Shown: positions 41,353 through 52,083, counted from the first letter of the stretch. The stretch is 64,000 nt of DNA from Craspedostauros australis (GCA_026770025.1 JAMXDE010000050.1:1-64000), one strand, 5' to 3'. Numbers and translations: made by a program. The notes: generated from the sequence alone by a model not told the origin.

Positions 41353-44300
41353 GGTACATGTCTGCAGTATCCTGGTTCAGTTTGGTTGGATTGTCTTCGT
41401 TCACGGTGAAGAGGTGGTCCGCGGCGGGTGATGTTGCCTTTCCGTGCATATCGGCGGGCACTCCTTTGAGGATGCCATCGATGTAGTCACCCATGTTGAT
41501 CTTCACTTTGTTGGGAGTGCTGTAATCCAATTGCATCCCAAGGTAGTCGTGTACTTTCCCTCTTTTGATTGTCAGTGGGCTGTGCTGCCCGTATGCGTGG
41601 TTGAGCATGCTGATGACGGAGTTGACGGCTGAGCTGTCTTTGTGGGATATTTTGAGGTCATCCACATGCCACACTACCGTGCACTGGTCCCCATTGATGT
41701 CCTTGTTCGCCACACACCAGTCATATGGATTGATCACAAACCCGTCGTTGATCAACGTGGTCGTGAGATCCTTCCACCATTGGAGGGCGGCCTTGAGTGT
41801 CCCATACAATGCCTTGGTGAGTTGCACGTAGATTGATGATTGTCCTTTCTTCTTTCGCACATATTCATCGTACACATCAGGTGCGATCTTTGCGAGCAGC
41901 TCTGCCATTCGTCCTTCGATCAGGACATGCACGACTTCTCCCTCGTCGAAAGTGGTTTGCAGGAAGGCGCCTGGCACATCCACTGTGGCCACATCACGGT
42001 TTTCGTGTGCGTCAATTGTGCATGTGAGCATGAGCCCGAGGAGGGAGACAGTCGGTGAACTCGTCTCTTCCTTCGTCATGTAGAGGCGTTGTTTCCGTCC
42101 GTCTGCGCAGCCACGTCCTTTGATGAGTCCAGTGCGCTTTTCCTTCAGATACATCAGGTACCGGAGCGATTGCGTTCTTTCCTCCTTTGACAGTTGGTGC
42201 CAGTGCTTCGGTTCAAAGCCTTCCATGTCATGCACTTGTTTCAGCTCTTTGCTGATTGCGTGCTCGCCCCGCTCGCGGAACAGTTTCAGTCCCTGTTTCC
42301 AGTTCATCTGTTCCGTCAGAAACACACAGGCGTGATTGGTGTCATGTGACTCGTTGCTATTTTCAGTAGAGAGTTCAGTCATGGTGACATGCGCCTCGTC
42401 TCTACCTACATGATGCAGCCGGTGATAGTCGACTCTCAGCTTGCGTCGTGGTCTGCCTGTTGGTGGCTCCACTGAATCCGCATCCTCATCCGACGGTGCC
42501 TCTTGTTGTTCCTCTTCTGTCATAACTTCGAGGATCGGTTCAAGGACATTGCCTTCGTTGGCATCACTGTCTTCGTCTGATGGGTGCGTGCTGTCGCCAT
42601 CATCATCCGATTCGTCGCTTTCAACTGCATCGGTGTCATGATTGTCGTCGCCGTCATCGGTATCATCATCATTGGTGTTGTCATCGTCGTCAGAGTCGTC
42701 ATCGGAATCATCGTCTGAATCATCCGCATCCAGCGATTCCTCGCTTGCATCGGACTCGTCGTCTGGGTCGTAGTCGTCGTCGTTTGCATCGTCGTCACCG
42801 GGGTCGGCGGTGATGGACACGATATCGTTGTCGTTACTGTCTGTGAATACAATCTCCTTGTTGCCTCTGGAGTGTTTGGCCATTGCGTGCACTTGATCGA
42901 TGACATCCTCCGGCATGGGCAGCGTGGTCCAGCTTCGACGGTGCAGTCTGCGCCCTGTGGATAGACTGAAGAATAGGTATCCGCCTTGATCATTCCCTGA
43001 CGGTCGAAGTGCCAATGCGCCCACTGTCCTGGGCAGCATCGAATTGTCATGTTGTTCGTGCGTTTGCACGTAGGAGCCAAACTCGATCTTGCAGTGACTT
43101 GCAAAGTTCAGTTTCCGTCCCACCACGATCTCGGACGGGCTCATGCGCTTGGATATGCCATCTTGGTGTGGGAACATGTTGTTCCAGTACACGGAGTGGT
43201 ATACCATTTCGATGATGAGCGCTGGAGGGTAGTGCTTGAACGGCATTGCATGGTACGTGCTGCGCGTTCTCTCTTTGATTGTTCGGATGTATCGTTCGAT
43301 TGCCGGCACGTGCTCATCTCTGGAGGTGACGTTAATTGCAACTCCTGATGCTGCGAGGCTTCCTCTGATGGATGCAAACTGGTTGTCAGTCAGTATCATG
43401 TCCACCTTGAATCCGCGCTGCTTGTACAGTTTCACAACTTCGCGGAGTTGCTGTGTGATCACTTTGTCTGACTCGCTGTTGAGTTTCGTCACTGTCCCGA
43501 ACTTGATGTGTTGAGAGATGGTAACGAGGAATGGAATTCGGTTCACCTTCATGATGTCAGCTGATAGGGTCACCTGCTGGTACTCTTTCATGATGTAGGC
43601 TGGTAGGCTGGTGATTGATGGAGCGACCACAGGCGACGGTTTGCGAGTAGTCTTGCCCTTCAGTGACCCGACATCCGGCCCGAAGATGATCTCTGCGTTG
43701 CGAATATCTTTGGTGGTGACAGGACAGTTTGGGATCATGTTGTTCCGTACATACCGAATGTAGTTGCGTGTTGTTGGTCGACCAATACGCTGTTGCACAG
43801 AACGAGCTAGCTGAGCGCGAGAGTAGTCAATAGATGAGAATCTAGACTTGTTATCGGCTACGGTATTGACGAGAGCGTTTCCGTGGATGGTTGCTGTGTC
43901 CAGATAGTAGAGGCCGTTGTTGGATTCACGGAAGACTTGGGTGGTTCCATCTGGTTTGTGTACGACGAACTGGTTGGTGTCGCTACTGTCGTACGTGACG
44001 CGGAACATGGACTTCACCTTGCTCAGCGACAGGATGTTTGCCACTCCTTTGGGGTGATACCACACAAGGCCATAGCCGGGCAGGGTGCCTTTTTGGTTGG
44101 TCACTGCTGTACCCGCGTTGCAGTGGATGGTTAGTGTGTTCTGGACAGTGTGAATGTCGCGAAGTAGGTGATGGTTGGAGAACACATCAACTGTAGATTG
44201 GTTGTCGAGAAGCACCCACCTGTTGGGGATGGGTGTGGATGTTTGGTTGAATGCGTGGTCGGTGGTTTGGTTGGTGTCCGTCTGCAGGAACACAAACTCG

Positions 44301-45247
44301 TTGCCGTCGTACTCGTAGTCGTCGTCGGCGTACGTGGTGGTGGCATTCACGAGGACCGTTCCGTTCTCATGGAACTTTGCATAGCACTCCGCGGTGGCGT
44401 GGTTTGTCCTCCCACATCGCTCACACTTCTCTGCGTCAGCCTTGGCCTGCGAGTTGACGAATGCCATCCCCATGTTGTGTGGTGTGCGAGAGCCAGCCAC
44501 GTTTCTTGGGTCATGCGACCAGTGGTTGAGGAGCATCAGCGCCGTCGCCATGTTGGTGGGGTAGCTGTCGTTTCCGACGAGGAATTCATTGTGGAGGTGC
44601 TCGAGCAGCCCTCCAAACCTGGTGATGTCCGCACCAAGAACGAACGCAGTGGCCATGTATCTTCGGCGTGAGTCGTCCTTGATTTCCTGGAGGCGTGCTG
44701 TGCCAACGGGTGAGACGTCTGCTGGGGTCATCAGCCATAGCATGATTCCGCGGTTTTCGGTGATTCCGGTTTGCAGCGTGTCATTCACATCGGCGATGGC
44801 TGTGAAGGTCTCGTAGTAGTCCTGGACGCTTTGTCGTTTGCCTTGTCGGGTGTTGATGAATGCCTTCTGCATCTCATGCATGGCAACGATGGGGTGTTTA
44901 TGAGTGTTGTAGCTGAACGTGATGTTCTTGATCAGCATGATGAGCTGAATCAGGTTCATTTCTCTCTTGACTGCTGCATACTCGCTTTCCTCCTGTAGAC
45001 GGGCGCGCATGGCATCAGTGCATTGGCCCCACACGACGGAGTACAGCTTCTGCATGTCGTCTTCGAGCTTCTCCTTTCTGTCCTCGAACTTGCTGTACTG
45101 TTTCTTCCATTTCTCCCTTTGGATGGTGGATGGTGGATGCAGTGGGTGGGTAGTCAGCTGGTTCTGCAATGGTTGGTGTTTCGAGGGTCTCCACAGCGTG
45201 TGCCACTTTGGGTCCGTAGGTGACGCCAGCAAAGACTTGGATGGCAT
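41353..45247 (-). CDS. Gag (rest), protease, integrase and RT of copia element D (cut by element E)
   Basis: About 1,298 codons of element D before E interrupts; the frame then reads 14 codons into E. From the N-terminus: Gag helices, one zinc knuckle (CERCGRTNHATAEC, about 275), protease with LLDNQSTVDVF (about 345) in place of the usual D-S/T-G, integrase with D-D-E (LSADIMKV about 564, LTDNQFAS about 618, AIERYIRT about 649), then a very acidic linker of about 100 residues (about 815-915), then RT with WHVDDLK near 1,197. The ATG at 45,247 is unlikely to be the natural start because typical Gag sequence lies further upstream in another frame. Confidence 0.88.
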
Positions 45248-45442
45248 CGATGGTCTGCTTGAAGTCCTCCGCTTGCTTGGTCCGGGAGGTCACGCAGTCG
45301 AAGATCATTCCCTTGAGCTCGGGGCAGGCGCCCTCGAACTTGGGTGCTTTGGCGAATGGGGGCGCCCCTTGTTGTTGTTGTTGTTGTTGTTGCCTTTGCC
45401 GCCTTCGGGCTTGGTCGGTTTGGTCTTGATGTCGGTGCTCAT
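45142..45442 (-). pseudogene. Frameshifted N-terminus of element D Gag
   Basis: An ATG at 45,442 (MSTDIKTKPTKPEGG) is in the same frame as the main gag-pol segment, but the typical Gag block (APKFEGACPELKGMIFDC) is read in another frame. Two small changes explain this: a missing base in a G run just after the AAC repeat (near 45,360) and a 7-base tandem duplication (CACCATC) near 45,135. Together they shift about 75 codons. The AAC repeat (about 45,369-45,392) codes for Asn or Gln depending on frame. Confidence 0.6.
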
Positions 45443-45474
45443 CGTTACGATGAAGCGCAATCCAGTTTAAAATA

Positions 45475-45780
45475 TGTTGAAGCAATGGCTCCTGCACCGG
45501 CCTCTACCCGGCAATGAACCGAAGGGCAAACCAGATGAGGAGCAATGAGATTGTTGTTGTGGTGTAATCAGATATTTTAAACTGGATTTATGGCTGCTTG
45601 TTGCCGATCTCCAGCTTGTTGCCGATGATCGGCTTGTTGTCGTTTTTCTTGTGTTTGCTTGCTTGGTGTTGGTGGTGGCTGCCAGCCGTTGATTTGCATC
45701 GACGAATGACGTCATTGGCATTTCCTGGTTTCTTTGGTTTCGCGCCATCTGTCGTCACAATTTGGGCATCTGCTCCAACA
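45475..45780 (-). repeat. 5' LTR of element D
   Basis: Identical to 32,985-33,290. The primer-binding site should start at 45,474 on the minus strand (TATTTTAAACTGG); the matching tRNA was not identified. Confidence 0.95.
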
Positions 45781-45785
45781 GCATC

Positions 45786-46293
45786 GGGATTGTATGCGCT
45801 GCATTTGGCGGCCGCCTCCAATTCTCGATTGTTGCGAACGGGGCTTGTCGATACCAACAAAGATGATCAGGAACGTCTGGATTGTGTCAAGATGCTTCTG
45901 CAGAGCGGATCCCCCATCAAGATGAGGGACGGCAACAAGCAGAGCGTGTTGCACTGCGCCGCCCGAGCCGGGCACACCGCGATCGTGGAGTACGTGATGC
46001 AGGAACGCATGCACAACGAGGACGCGAATCCAAGCGATCATTACTTCAATTGCTTCGATCGCTGGTACAGAACGCCTGCGCATTGGGCCGTGCTGAATGG
46101 CCATGCGGAGTCCTTGGCCGTCCTGCTGCAGCACGGCTGTCACCCCGATCCGCCGAAACCCAAGGTGAACAGGAAATCCAGCGCCGCCGTCGAAAGTCCG
46201 ATGGAGATGTGCGAACGTATCCATGGCGATGATTCCAAAGTCGGACGTCGCATGATGGATCTGTTGATGAAAACCCAGCGCGGAATGGATTGA
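45786..46293 (+). CDS. Adenylation-carrier-ankyrin protein, 3' part after the insertion
   Basis: Continuation of the gene broken at 32,984. The 5-bp GCATC before and after element D is the target duplication; with one copy kept, the frame joins without shift (TPDAS then GLYALHLAAAS). This part adds ankyrin repeats (ALHLAAAS, SVLHCAARAGHTAIVEYV, TPAHWAVLNGHAESLAVLL) and a short C-terminus ending at TGA. The uninterrupted protein would be about 1,333 residues. The exact preservation of both halves and the identical LTRs of D point to a recent insertion, perhaps in one allele only. Confidence 0.85.
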
Positions 46294-46341
46294 TGTGGAC
46301 TGATGTGGATTGATGTGGGCTGATGTGGATTGATGTGGACA
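46288..46341 (+). repeat. 10-bp tandem repeat over the stop codon of the ankyrin gene
   Basis: About five and a half copies of TGGATTGATG-type units. The TGA stop of the gene (46,291-46,293) lies in the first unit. Confidence 0.9.
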
Positions 46342-46353
46342 GAGCAAAGGTAT

Positions 46354-46386
46354 TACCTTCCACCTCACTCACTCGGCAAACCGATA
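46354..46386 (+). repeat. Left palindrome arm plus target TA around element 2
   Basis: 31-nt arm from TACCTTCC to ...AAACCGA, then TA. It matches the inverse of 47,864-47,894 at 30 of 31 positions. It has no resemblance to the arms around element 1 except the innermost CGA. Confidence 0.88.
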
Positions 46387-46406
46387 GCACTAGTTGTAGA
46401 GTTTTT
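46387..46406 (+). repeat. Left terminal inverted repeat of element 2
   Basis: 20 bp, GCACTAGTTGTAGAGTTTTT, exact inverse of 47,842-47,861. Confidence 0.88.
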
Positions 46407-47841
46407 GCCGTGTTCCTTGTCAGATTGACTCGTGTTTGGATGATCCCGGGAGTATCGGTAATGATACCGACACCGCAGTTTCACAAGCCAGCTCGTGTTT
46501 AGTGACGTCACTGGTTGTTTGTTTCACGGAAAATTACAGTGGACTCACCAGACTCAGGATTCTTGGTGAAGGTTTGGAGGCATTCGTTGGAATTCTGTTG
46601 TGATTTCCCACACCCCAACAGCAAGAAAAGACCGTCACCAAGAAAAGAAACACAACAACACGACAATGGGGAAACAAAACAAGACACTGCGAGAACCGCC
46701 AAATGTCATGGACGGCATTGCATCAACCACCAGTCCAATGCCAGATCCAAGCACATCAACGGAACCGCCATAGAAATTTTGGTGGATGGGCAAGAGGGAG
46801 CTATCATAGCGGTTCATTTGAATCAGCGATAGTGAAAAGAGCGAAATGTGCAAAAATGCGTCAAAAATGCATGTTGGGTACGGGCTGTGTGTAGACGATA
46901 CAAGCCATTTAAACAACCAAGGATGGGCAAGATGCATCAAGGGGATCAAGATGAAGGGTAATACGAAGTTTGAGGCTGAAAGAACGCCTGGAGGGTGTCG
47001 ATGGAGGGGAACAAGTGGAGTGCAGGAGTTTTTGGGGTGGTGACAAAGCACCCATCACGTGGCTTTGCTGGTGTGGTGGCGCACGTGAACATCCGCCACA
47101 TCGCCAACCCACCCATACAAGATGTGTTCATTATCAAGTCAAGAATGGGGTTCAAGAAGTGGGGATCGATTACATTGAGTGGAAGAGGTTGGAACCAACC
47201 AAATGCTGCAGTCGCATTTTTCGATACGAAGAAAAACTGACGATGGCATCAGCGTCGGGATGGATTAAAAACTGGAGATCCATCTTGAGGCGTTGTGGAA
47301 TGCATCAGCGTGTAATCAGTGAATCAGGGATCGAGGGAGGCTGTGTGGGGGGAACAGAGATGGTTGTGAGCGGGAGATATGATCGGATGAAGCAGCTGCC
47401 TTTGGACCGTCCTTCATTTTCAAAAATGTTGGATTTCAGAAATGGGCTGCCAATGTGCATTGAACGGAGATCTGACGGTGCATGCTTGGCAGGGATGGAT
47501 ACATATGAGGTATATGGAGACAATGAGACGCGCAGGTGGCCGAAACGAGATGGTTATGGGCATCATCTTGGATGGCAAAGTGATGGCACCATGGTCCCAT
47601 CCAGAATTTTGCGCCACACACAATCCCACGTTGACAACAAAAATGATGCTAAATTTGAAGTCAATTTAAATTTAAGTTCAATATTCTTATTTGCAGGCAA
47701 CGATTTGTTCACATGGTACACTTATTTTTAATTATGAATGATGTGGTGTTGCGATATAGCATCATAAGCGTTTATTGGGATGGATTGCAATTTTGCTCTA
47801 GACTGGGCTACGCAACACGACTAATCCCACGCTGGAGGGCA

Positions 47842-47861
47842 AAAAACTCTACAACTAGTGC
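47842..47861 (-). repeat. Right terminal inverted repeat of element 2
   Basis: Exact inverse of the left end, followed by TA. Confidence 0.88.
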
Positions 47862-47894
47862 TATCGCTTTGCCGAGTGAGTGAGGTGGAAGGTA
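47862..47894 (-). repeat. Right target TA plus palindrome arm around element 2
   Basis: TA then a 31-nt arm from TCGCTTTG to GGAAGGTA. Without the element the two arms give a palindrome of about 64 bp. Confidence 0.88.
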
Positions 47895-48427
47895 CGCACG
47901 CTTGTTCCTGCAAATGGAATGCGCCGAGGGTGGTCGTGTTTCGCGATGGCCCACAGAGATCAAGAACGAATGTTCGAATTGTTGACATCATTAGTCGAAC
48001 GAGTCAACGCTGCGAAGACAATCAGAAGCGTTGGGAAAAAGAGAAGCACGAGGAACACAGCAGACTTCGTGAGGTCAATAAATCCTTCGAGACAACACAG
48101 GATCAGACACGCACGCCACGGCACAAAGATCGACGCGTCGTCAACAAGGAGGAAAGATCGACACGATGCAGATTGCGTTCTCAACGATGACAGCAGAGAG
48201 AGGCAGCGAAGGCAATGATGATGGCAATGGTGATGGCAATGGTGATGACCATGACCATGACGCCCACAATCGAAAAGAGAAGCACAAGATAGCCTCCAAG
48301 TACTCTGCACCTCATACCGACACCCACACTCACACATCATCATACTCGTAGTTCATAAGCAAGACCACAAGCAATAAGAATAGCAACAGCAATAGGAATA
48401 ACAATAGATATAGCAGCAACAGCGACC
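47895..48427. other. Upstream region of the GST-like gene
   Basis: About 530 bp with no convincing gene; contains imperfect GATGGCAATG repeats near 48,215-48,250 and an A/G/C-rich stretch just before the start. It should hold promoter and 5' UTR. Confidence 0.4.
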
Positions 48428-49426
48428 ATGACGACCGAAAGCCCTGCCACTGACGCCACCACTGCGGAGGCCACCCCAGCAACTGCTCCAGCAGAAGCAG
48501 CAGAGACAAAGACAGACCTGTCTGCCGCAATCTACTCACCTGATGACATCGAGGAGATCCTCGTCTACGCCATGCCCGGATCGCAGTTCACCGCCAAGGT
48601 CCTGGCAGCTTTCGATGCCTGCAAGATCCCCCACACCTGCTTCTTCGTCAGCCCGCAGAAGGCCAAGCGCGTGAAGGAGATCCCCAGCGGCGGAACCTTG
48701 GTCCCAGAGATCAAGATCACGCTCAAGACCACGGACGAGGCCAAGGACAAAGCCAAGGACGAGGACAGCACCATCCTCCTGAAGGACAGCGAGCACATCC
48801 TGGAGTGGTTCAACGAGCACTACAAGATGGGAGACGCCGACACCCTGGGCTTCTTCCCAACGCCCGAAGCGAGCGTCGCGTCCATTCGCGCCTCCGACGG
48901 CCTCCTCGCCGGCTCCGTCTACTTTTACAACTGGGTCTACAACGACGGCTACAAGCGCAGCATGAAGGTCTCCGTGCGCCGCTTCCTCTCCATCCCGGAA
49001 TGGATCCCCGCCTTCGTCACGTCCGCTCCGCTCGATATGCTTGTGGCCGGCGAACGCAGAAAATTCGCCATGGCCGCCGCCAGGTGCACCAAGCTGACGC
49101 AGGGCGGCAAGCCCTTGACGCATGCCGATGACAACAAGGTGCGCAAGGCGCTCGTGGAGGAGCTGACGCATTTCCAGACGCTGCTGTCCAACGCATCGCC
49201 GTACATGATGGGCCAGACGAAGCCAACCGCGGCCGATTTCTCGGTCTACGTTCAATTGGAACGTTTGGTCGGGGACACCGGCGATGCGAACATCGGGGCC
49301 GCCATTCCCGAATTGAAGGAGGCAACGAAGGACTCTTTGGCGCTGTTGTGGAAGTGGCATGATGGCATGCGCAAGGATCATCCGATCCAATTCAAGGGCA
49401 AGCGCGGTGTGGAGGGGAAGCTGTGA
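48428..49426 (+). CDS. Glutathione S-transferase-like protein
   Basis: 332 residues from the first in-frame ATG to TGA, with no intron. After a low-complexity Ala/Thr-rich N-terminus (1-32) comes a thioredoxin-fold GST N-terminal domain (about 38-140). This contains VYAMPGSQFTAKVLAAFD, the PEI cis-Pro position and LKDSEHILEWFNEHY, which matches the glutathione-binding E/D-S signature. An all-helical C-terminal domain follows (about 155-315), with LSNASPYMMGQTKPTAADFSV, the usual N-capping motif before the core helix. A short basic tail ends the protein. It is longer than typical cytosolic GSTs (about 220) because of the N-terminus and a Lys/Asp-rich insert near 100-120. The catalytic Ser, Tyr or Cys is not obvious, so the activity is uncertain. 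High GC3 fits a native expressed gene. Confidence 0.75.
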   Translation: MTTESPATDATTAEATPATAPAEAAETKTDLSAAIYSPDDIEEILVYAMPGSQFTAKVLAAFDACKIPHTCFFVSPQKAKRVKEIPSGGTLVPEIKITLKTTDEAKDKAKDEDSTILLKDSEHILEWFNEHYKMGDADTLGFFPTPEASVASIRASDGLLAGSVYFYNWVYNDGYKRSMKVSVRRFLSIPEWIPAFVTSAPLDMLVAGERRKFAMAAARCTKLTQGGKPLTHADDNKVRKALVEELTHFQTLLSNASPYMMGQTKPTAADFSVYVQLERLVGDTGDANIGAAIPELKEATKDSLALLWKWHDGMRKDHPIQFKGKRGVEGKL

Positions 49427-50171
49427 ACTTGCAAATTCGGACTTTGATGATGCAGTGAGTCGTTCAATGCAGGCGAATTGACCATGGGTGCCATTTGAAG
49501 ATCTTATCGTCGTCGTCGTTCCGTTGTACAGAAGCAACAGAAGGTTGGAGTTGAATCAAGGCATCTCATGAGCTCCACCATGGAAAGTGCACGACACGAC
49601 TATGTACAATAGGATCGTAGTACCATACCACACAACACCATGGAGCACCTGAGCTCGTGAACGCCAGCTGAGTACCCCCACATGCATCATGCAAATGCGA
49701 GTATCATACGATCGCAACTCGATATAGTAGATTCAGGTTGAGTCGTGGTACATGGCGTCGTCTGAAGATGCGTCGGAGGGCGAACTAGGGAGGGCGACCA
49801 ATGGGGAGGTCTCGTTCTGCCTCTTGGAAAAAAGAACAGTGGGGTATTAGACAGAAGGCTCTTTTGTTCTTGTGCGTTGATGGCGTATCATCCTCTGTCG
49901 CTCGCCACATACGCCCCATCGTAACACTTCACCGTTGCTCCTTGTGCAGGTCTGCGTAGAGGTCGAATTTATCTGTCTGGCAACGTGCATCGCCGTTTCT
50001 TGTCATGTTGGTTGCATTGTACGCGAGCAGTCGAATCAAGGCGTCGTGCATGTAAAAGTCGCACCTTTGCCAAGTTGGGTTTGGTGTCCACGTTCCCTGC
50101 GCGGCAGATACAACAACACAGTGAAAACCCGTACTTTTTCTCACGACAATCATCGCGAAGACGACGACGAG
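49427..50171. other. Intergenic, no gene seen
   Basis: About 750 bp between the GST-like gene and the possible membrane protein. No protein family, RNA gene or repeat stands out. Confidence 0.4.
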
Positions 50172-50567
50172 ATGCTCGGTGGTGTTATCTTCCATTTCTC
50201 GCGACGCGAGTTGAAAGGATCGTCATCAGGCGGCAGAAGCGGATCCGGAGGCTACAAGGGAGGCGGAGGCGCCACAGCGAGCTCCAACAACAATTACAAC
50301 GGGAAGGACGGAAAAGGAGATCCGCTGGTGGCTCCTGTGATATTTGTTGTCTTTGTTTTAATGTTTTGCTTGGTGGTTGTTAGGTGCAGGATTAACAGAA
50401 GCACTAGCAACGTGAGAAGGACACCACCCACAATCCCGCCAAAGCCAACAGTGACATCGGCGCCAGTGGAAGCAGAAGTAGTCGTTGTCCAAGAGAAGAA
50501 GAAGGATACGGACGATACGGACGAAGAGACCACACCAACAACCAAGTTTTCCGTGTCCGCATCGTGA
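50172..50567 (+). CDS. Possible small single-pass membrane protein
   Basis: 131 residues from the only ATG in this frame (MLGGVIFHFSRREL) to TGA. A Gly/Ser-rich stretch with Asn (about 17-50) is followed by one clear membrane segment (VAPVIFVVFVLMFCLVVV, about 56-73), a basic stretch (RCRINRS) that favours a cytosolic C-terminus, and an acidic Thr/Glu-rich tail. The frame stays open upstream to 49,935 without another ATG. No family recognised; a chance frame is possible. Confidence 0.4.
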   Translation: MLGGVIFHFSRRELKGSSSGGRSGSGGYKGGGGATASSNNNYNGKDGKGDPLVAPVIFVVFVLMFCLVVVRCRINRSTSNVRRTPPTIPPKPTVTSAPVEAEVVVVQEKKKDTDDTDEETTPTTKFSVSAS

Positions 50568-52083
50568 GTGTCGCATCGCTATCTGTCTTTAGCAGACTGC
50601 ACCCACTCACAAGGGACTTCCTCTCTACGTGGAGAGAGTTGCATCCATCCACAAAAGTAGGAAATCGATGGAGCAGGGGATCACTTTGAGAGGAATGGTC
50701 ATGGATGAGTAGCTTGTAGACGTCATCAGTATCACGAAAAGACACAGTTTCTCTGTCTCTCTCTGCGCGGTCTACTCTCGTCGTCGACTCATCATGCCAA
50801 CATTCCGTCCGGACAGCCGATTCCATCTACTTTGTATGGTTTGGCACCTTCCTCCTTGTTGGTCGGATGGCTGCTTTGGGCCTTCCTACAACCTCAGAAC
50901 CCACAACCTTCCTCCTTTGCGATGTTTTCTCCGACGCTTGCACATTCGTTGTGTTTGTTGGCTCCTGTGGATTGGGCATCGATCTGCTGCAAACCGTGAT
51001 CCATACTGGCAACTCTCTTTGTTGGCTGCGATGGCGCATGAATCAGCCTCCTGCAGATGCGACTGTGAACCAGCAAGCGTCAATCATCTCACAATTCACA
51101 TGTTGGCGGAGGTGGCGATGCCTCTCCCTTCTTCCCTCTGTCTCCAAAGACCTGCATGTTGTGCTCCTTGGATGTGTGCATCTTTGTGTGGATGGTGATT
51201 CCGGAGCAGCTGATTTCCCCGACTTGTGGATCCGATGACATAGTGCCTCCATCTCATCATTTGCAGTTGTGGCTGCAATGCATCGCTTTGAGCTTCAGCA
51301 TGAGCGGGCATTGGTGGTAATGATGTGCGTAGTGGTGGCGTAATAGAAGGAGTATCTCCGAACAGTTGGTGCTCTAGGCCCCAAAGAAGTTGCTGCATCC
51401 GGTCTCATGAATGCACTCGTCCAGCAGGCATTGAATCTCAGCTGCCGACGGCACATCCAGCATGGGCATTGCTGCTGATCACTTGAATCCGGGGTTTATC
51501 ACGGAAGCATGGCGTCTCTCGCCACTGTTGATGGCACCGTTGTTGGTGCTGCGATTGTTCATGTGATTTGTTGGAAGGCTCCGCGCACGGAGAATCGGTA
51601 GTAGTCACACTCTTTGTCGAAAGTGTTTCTGTTACTGTTACTGTTGTTGCTATTGATTGTTGGTGAGCGAGCGTGGGGTATGAGATGATCAAGATGCTCT
51701 CTTGATCCATCTCTTCCTTGCTCTCATTGCTTGGTGCAATCCTCTTGCACCTCCATGCACATTGCTCTCATGTTGCTCGTTGATGTTGACTTCATCGTCA
51801 ACGTCGTCGTTTCTCTCTCGTTGTCTCGTCGTTGTTCCGTGTTCAGGTTTTGTTGAACCTGATGATTGATCGAATCTGATGGAATATTCACAACATATTT
51901 CATTCCTGTAGACCTGGTAGTTAAGGTCTCGATGTGACGTCACGTGTGATGGATACTGTGGTATCCGCTGGTATCGCGGTATCCTGCCATCGTAGTATCG
52001 CGGTGTCTTCGTGGTATAGCGATGGTATCCCTGTGACGTCATAGTTTTGTGTCGTGATTCCGCCACCGAATAGTCTAGATGGC
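50568..52083. other. Intergenic before element F, no gene recognised
   Basis: 1.5 kb with only weak open frames on both strands. Short GTATCGCGGTATC-like repeats occur at about 51,950-52,015. Confidence 0.4.

Larger units (their letters stand above)
32985..45780 (-). mobile_element. Ty1/copia retrotransposon D, inserted in the adenylation-carrier-ankyrin gene
   Basis: 306-bp LTRs at 32,985-33,290 and 45,475-45,780 are identical as read and begin TGTTGAAG and end CTCCAACA. The 5-bp target duplication GCATC lies at 32,980-32,984 and 45,781-45,785. The element is read on the minus strand and is itself split by element E (34,009-41,352). Without E it is about 5.45 kb. Confidence 0.95.
46387..47861 (-). 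mobile_element. Internally deleted Tc1/mariner-like element (element 2), 1.48 kb
   Basis: Ends GCACTAGTTGTAGAGTTTTT and its inverse match the ends of element 1 and are flanked by TA (46,385-46,386 and 47,862-47,863). Inside, about 46,520-47,840 aligns in reverse with 16,178-17,560 of element 1, for example around the blocks GAACACATCTTGTATG and CACGTGATG. No transposase is present, so it depends on an autonomous relative. It sits between the ankyrin gene and the GST-like gene, at the centre of a palindrome. Confidence 0.85.

Noticed and set aside
34003..41358. A strict 5-bp target duplication for element E
   Set aside because: The match is 6 bp (GGTACA); it may be 5 bp plus a chance base, so I report the 6 bp seen.
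50794..51238. Plus-strand frames at 50.8-51.2 kb
   Set aside because: Two overlapping frames with Cys/Trp-rich chance composition and no family resemblance.
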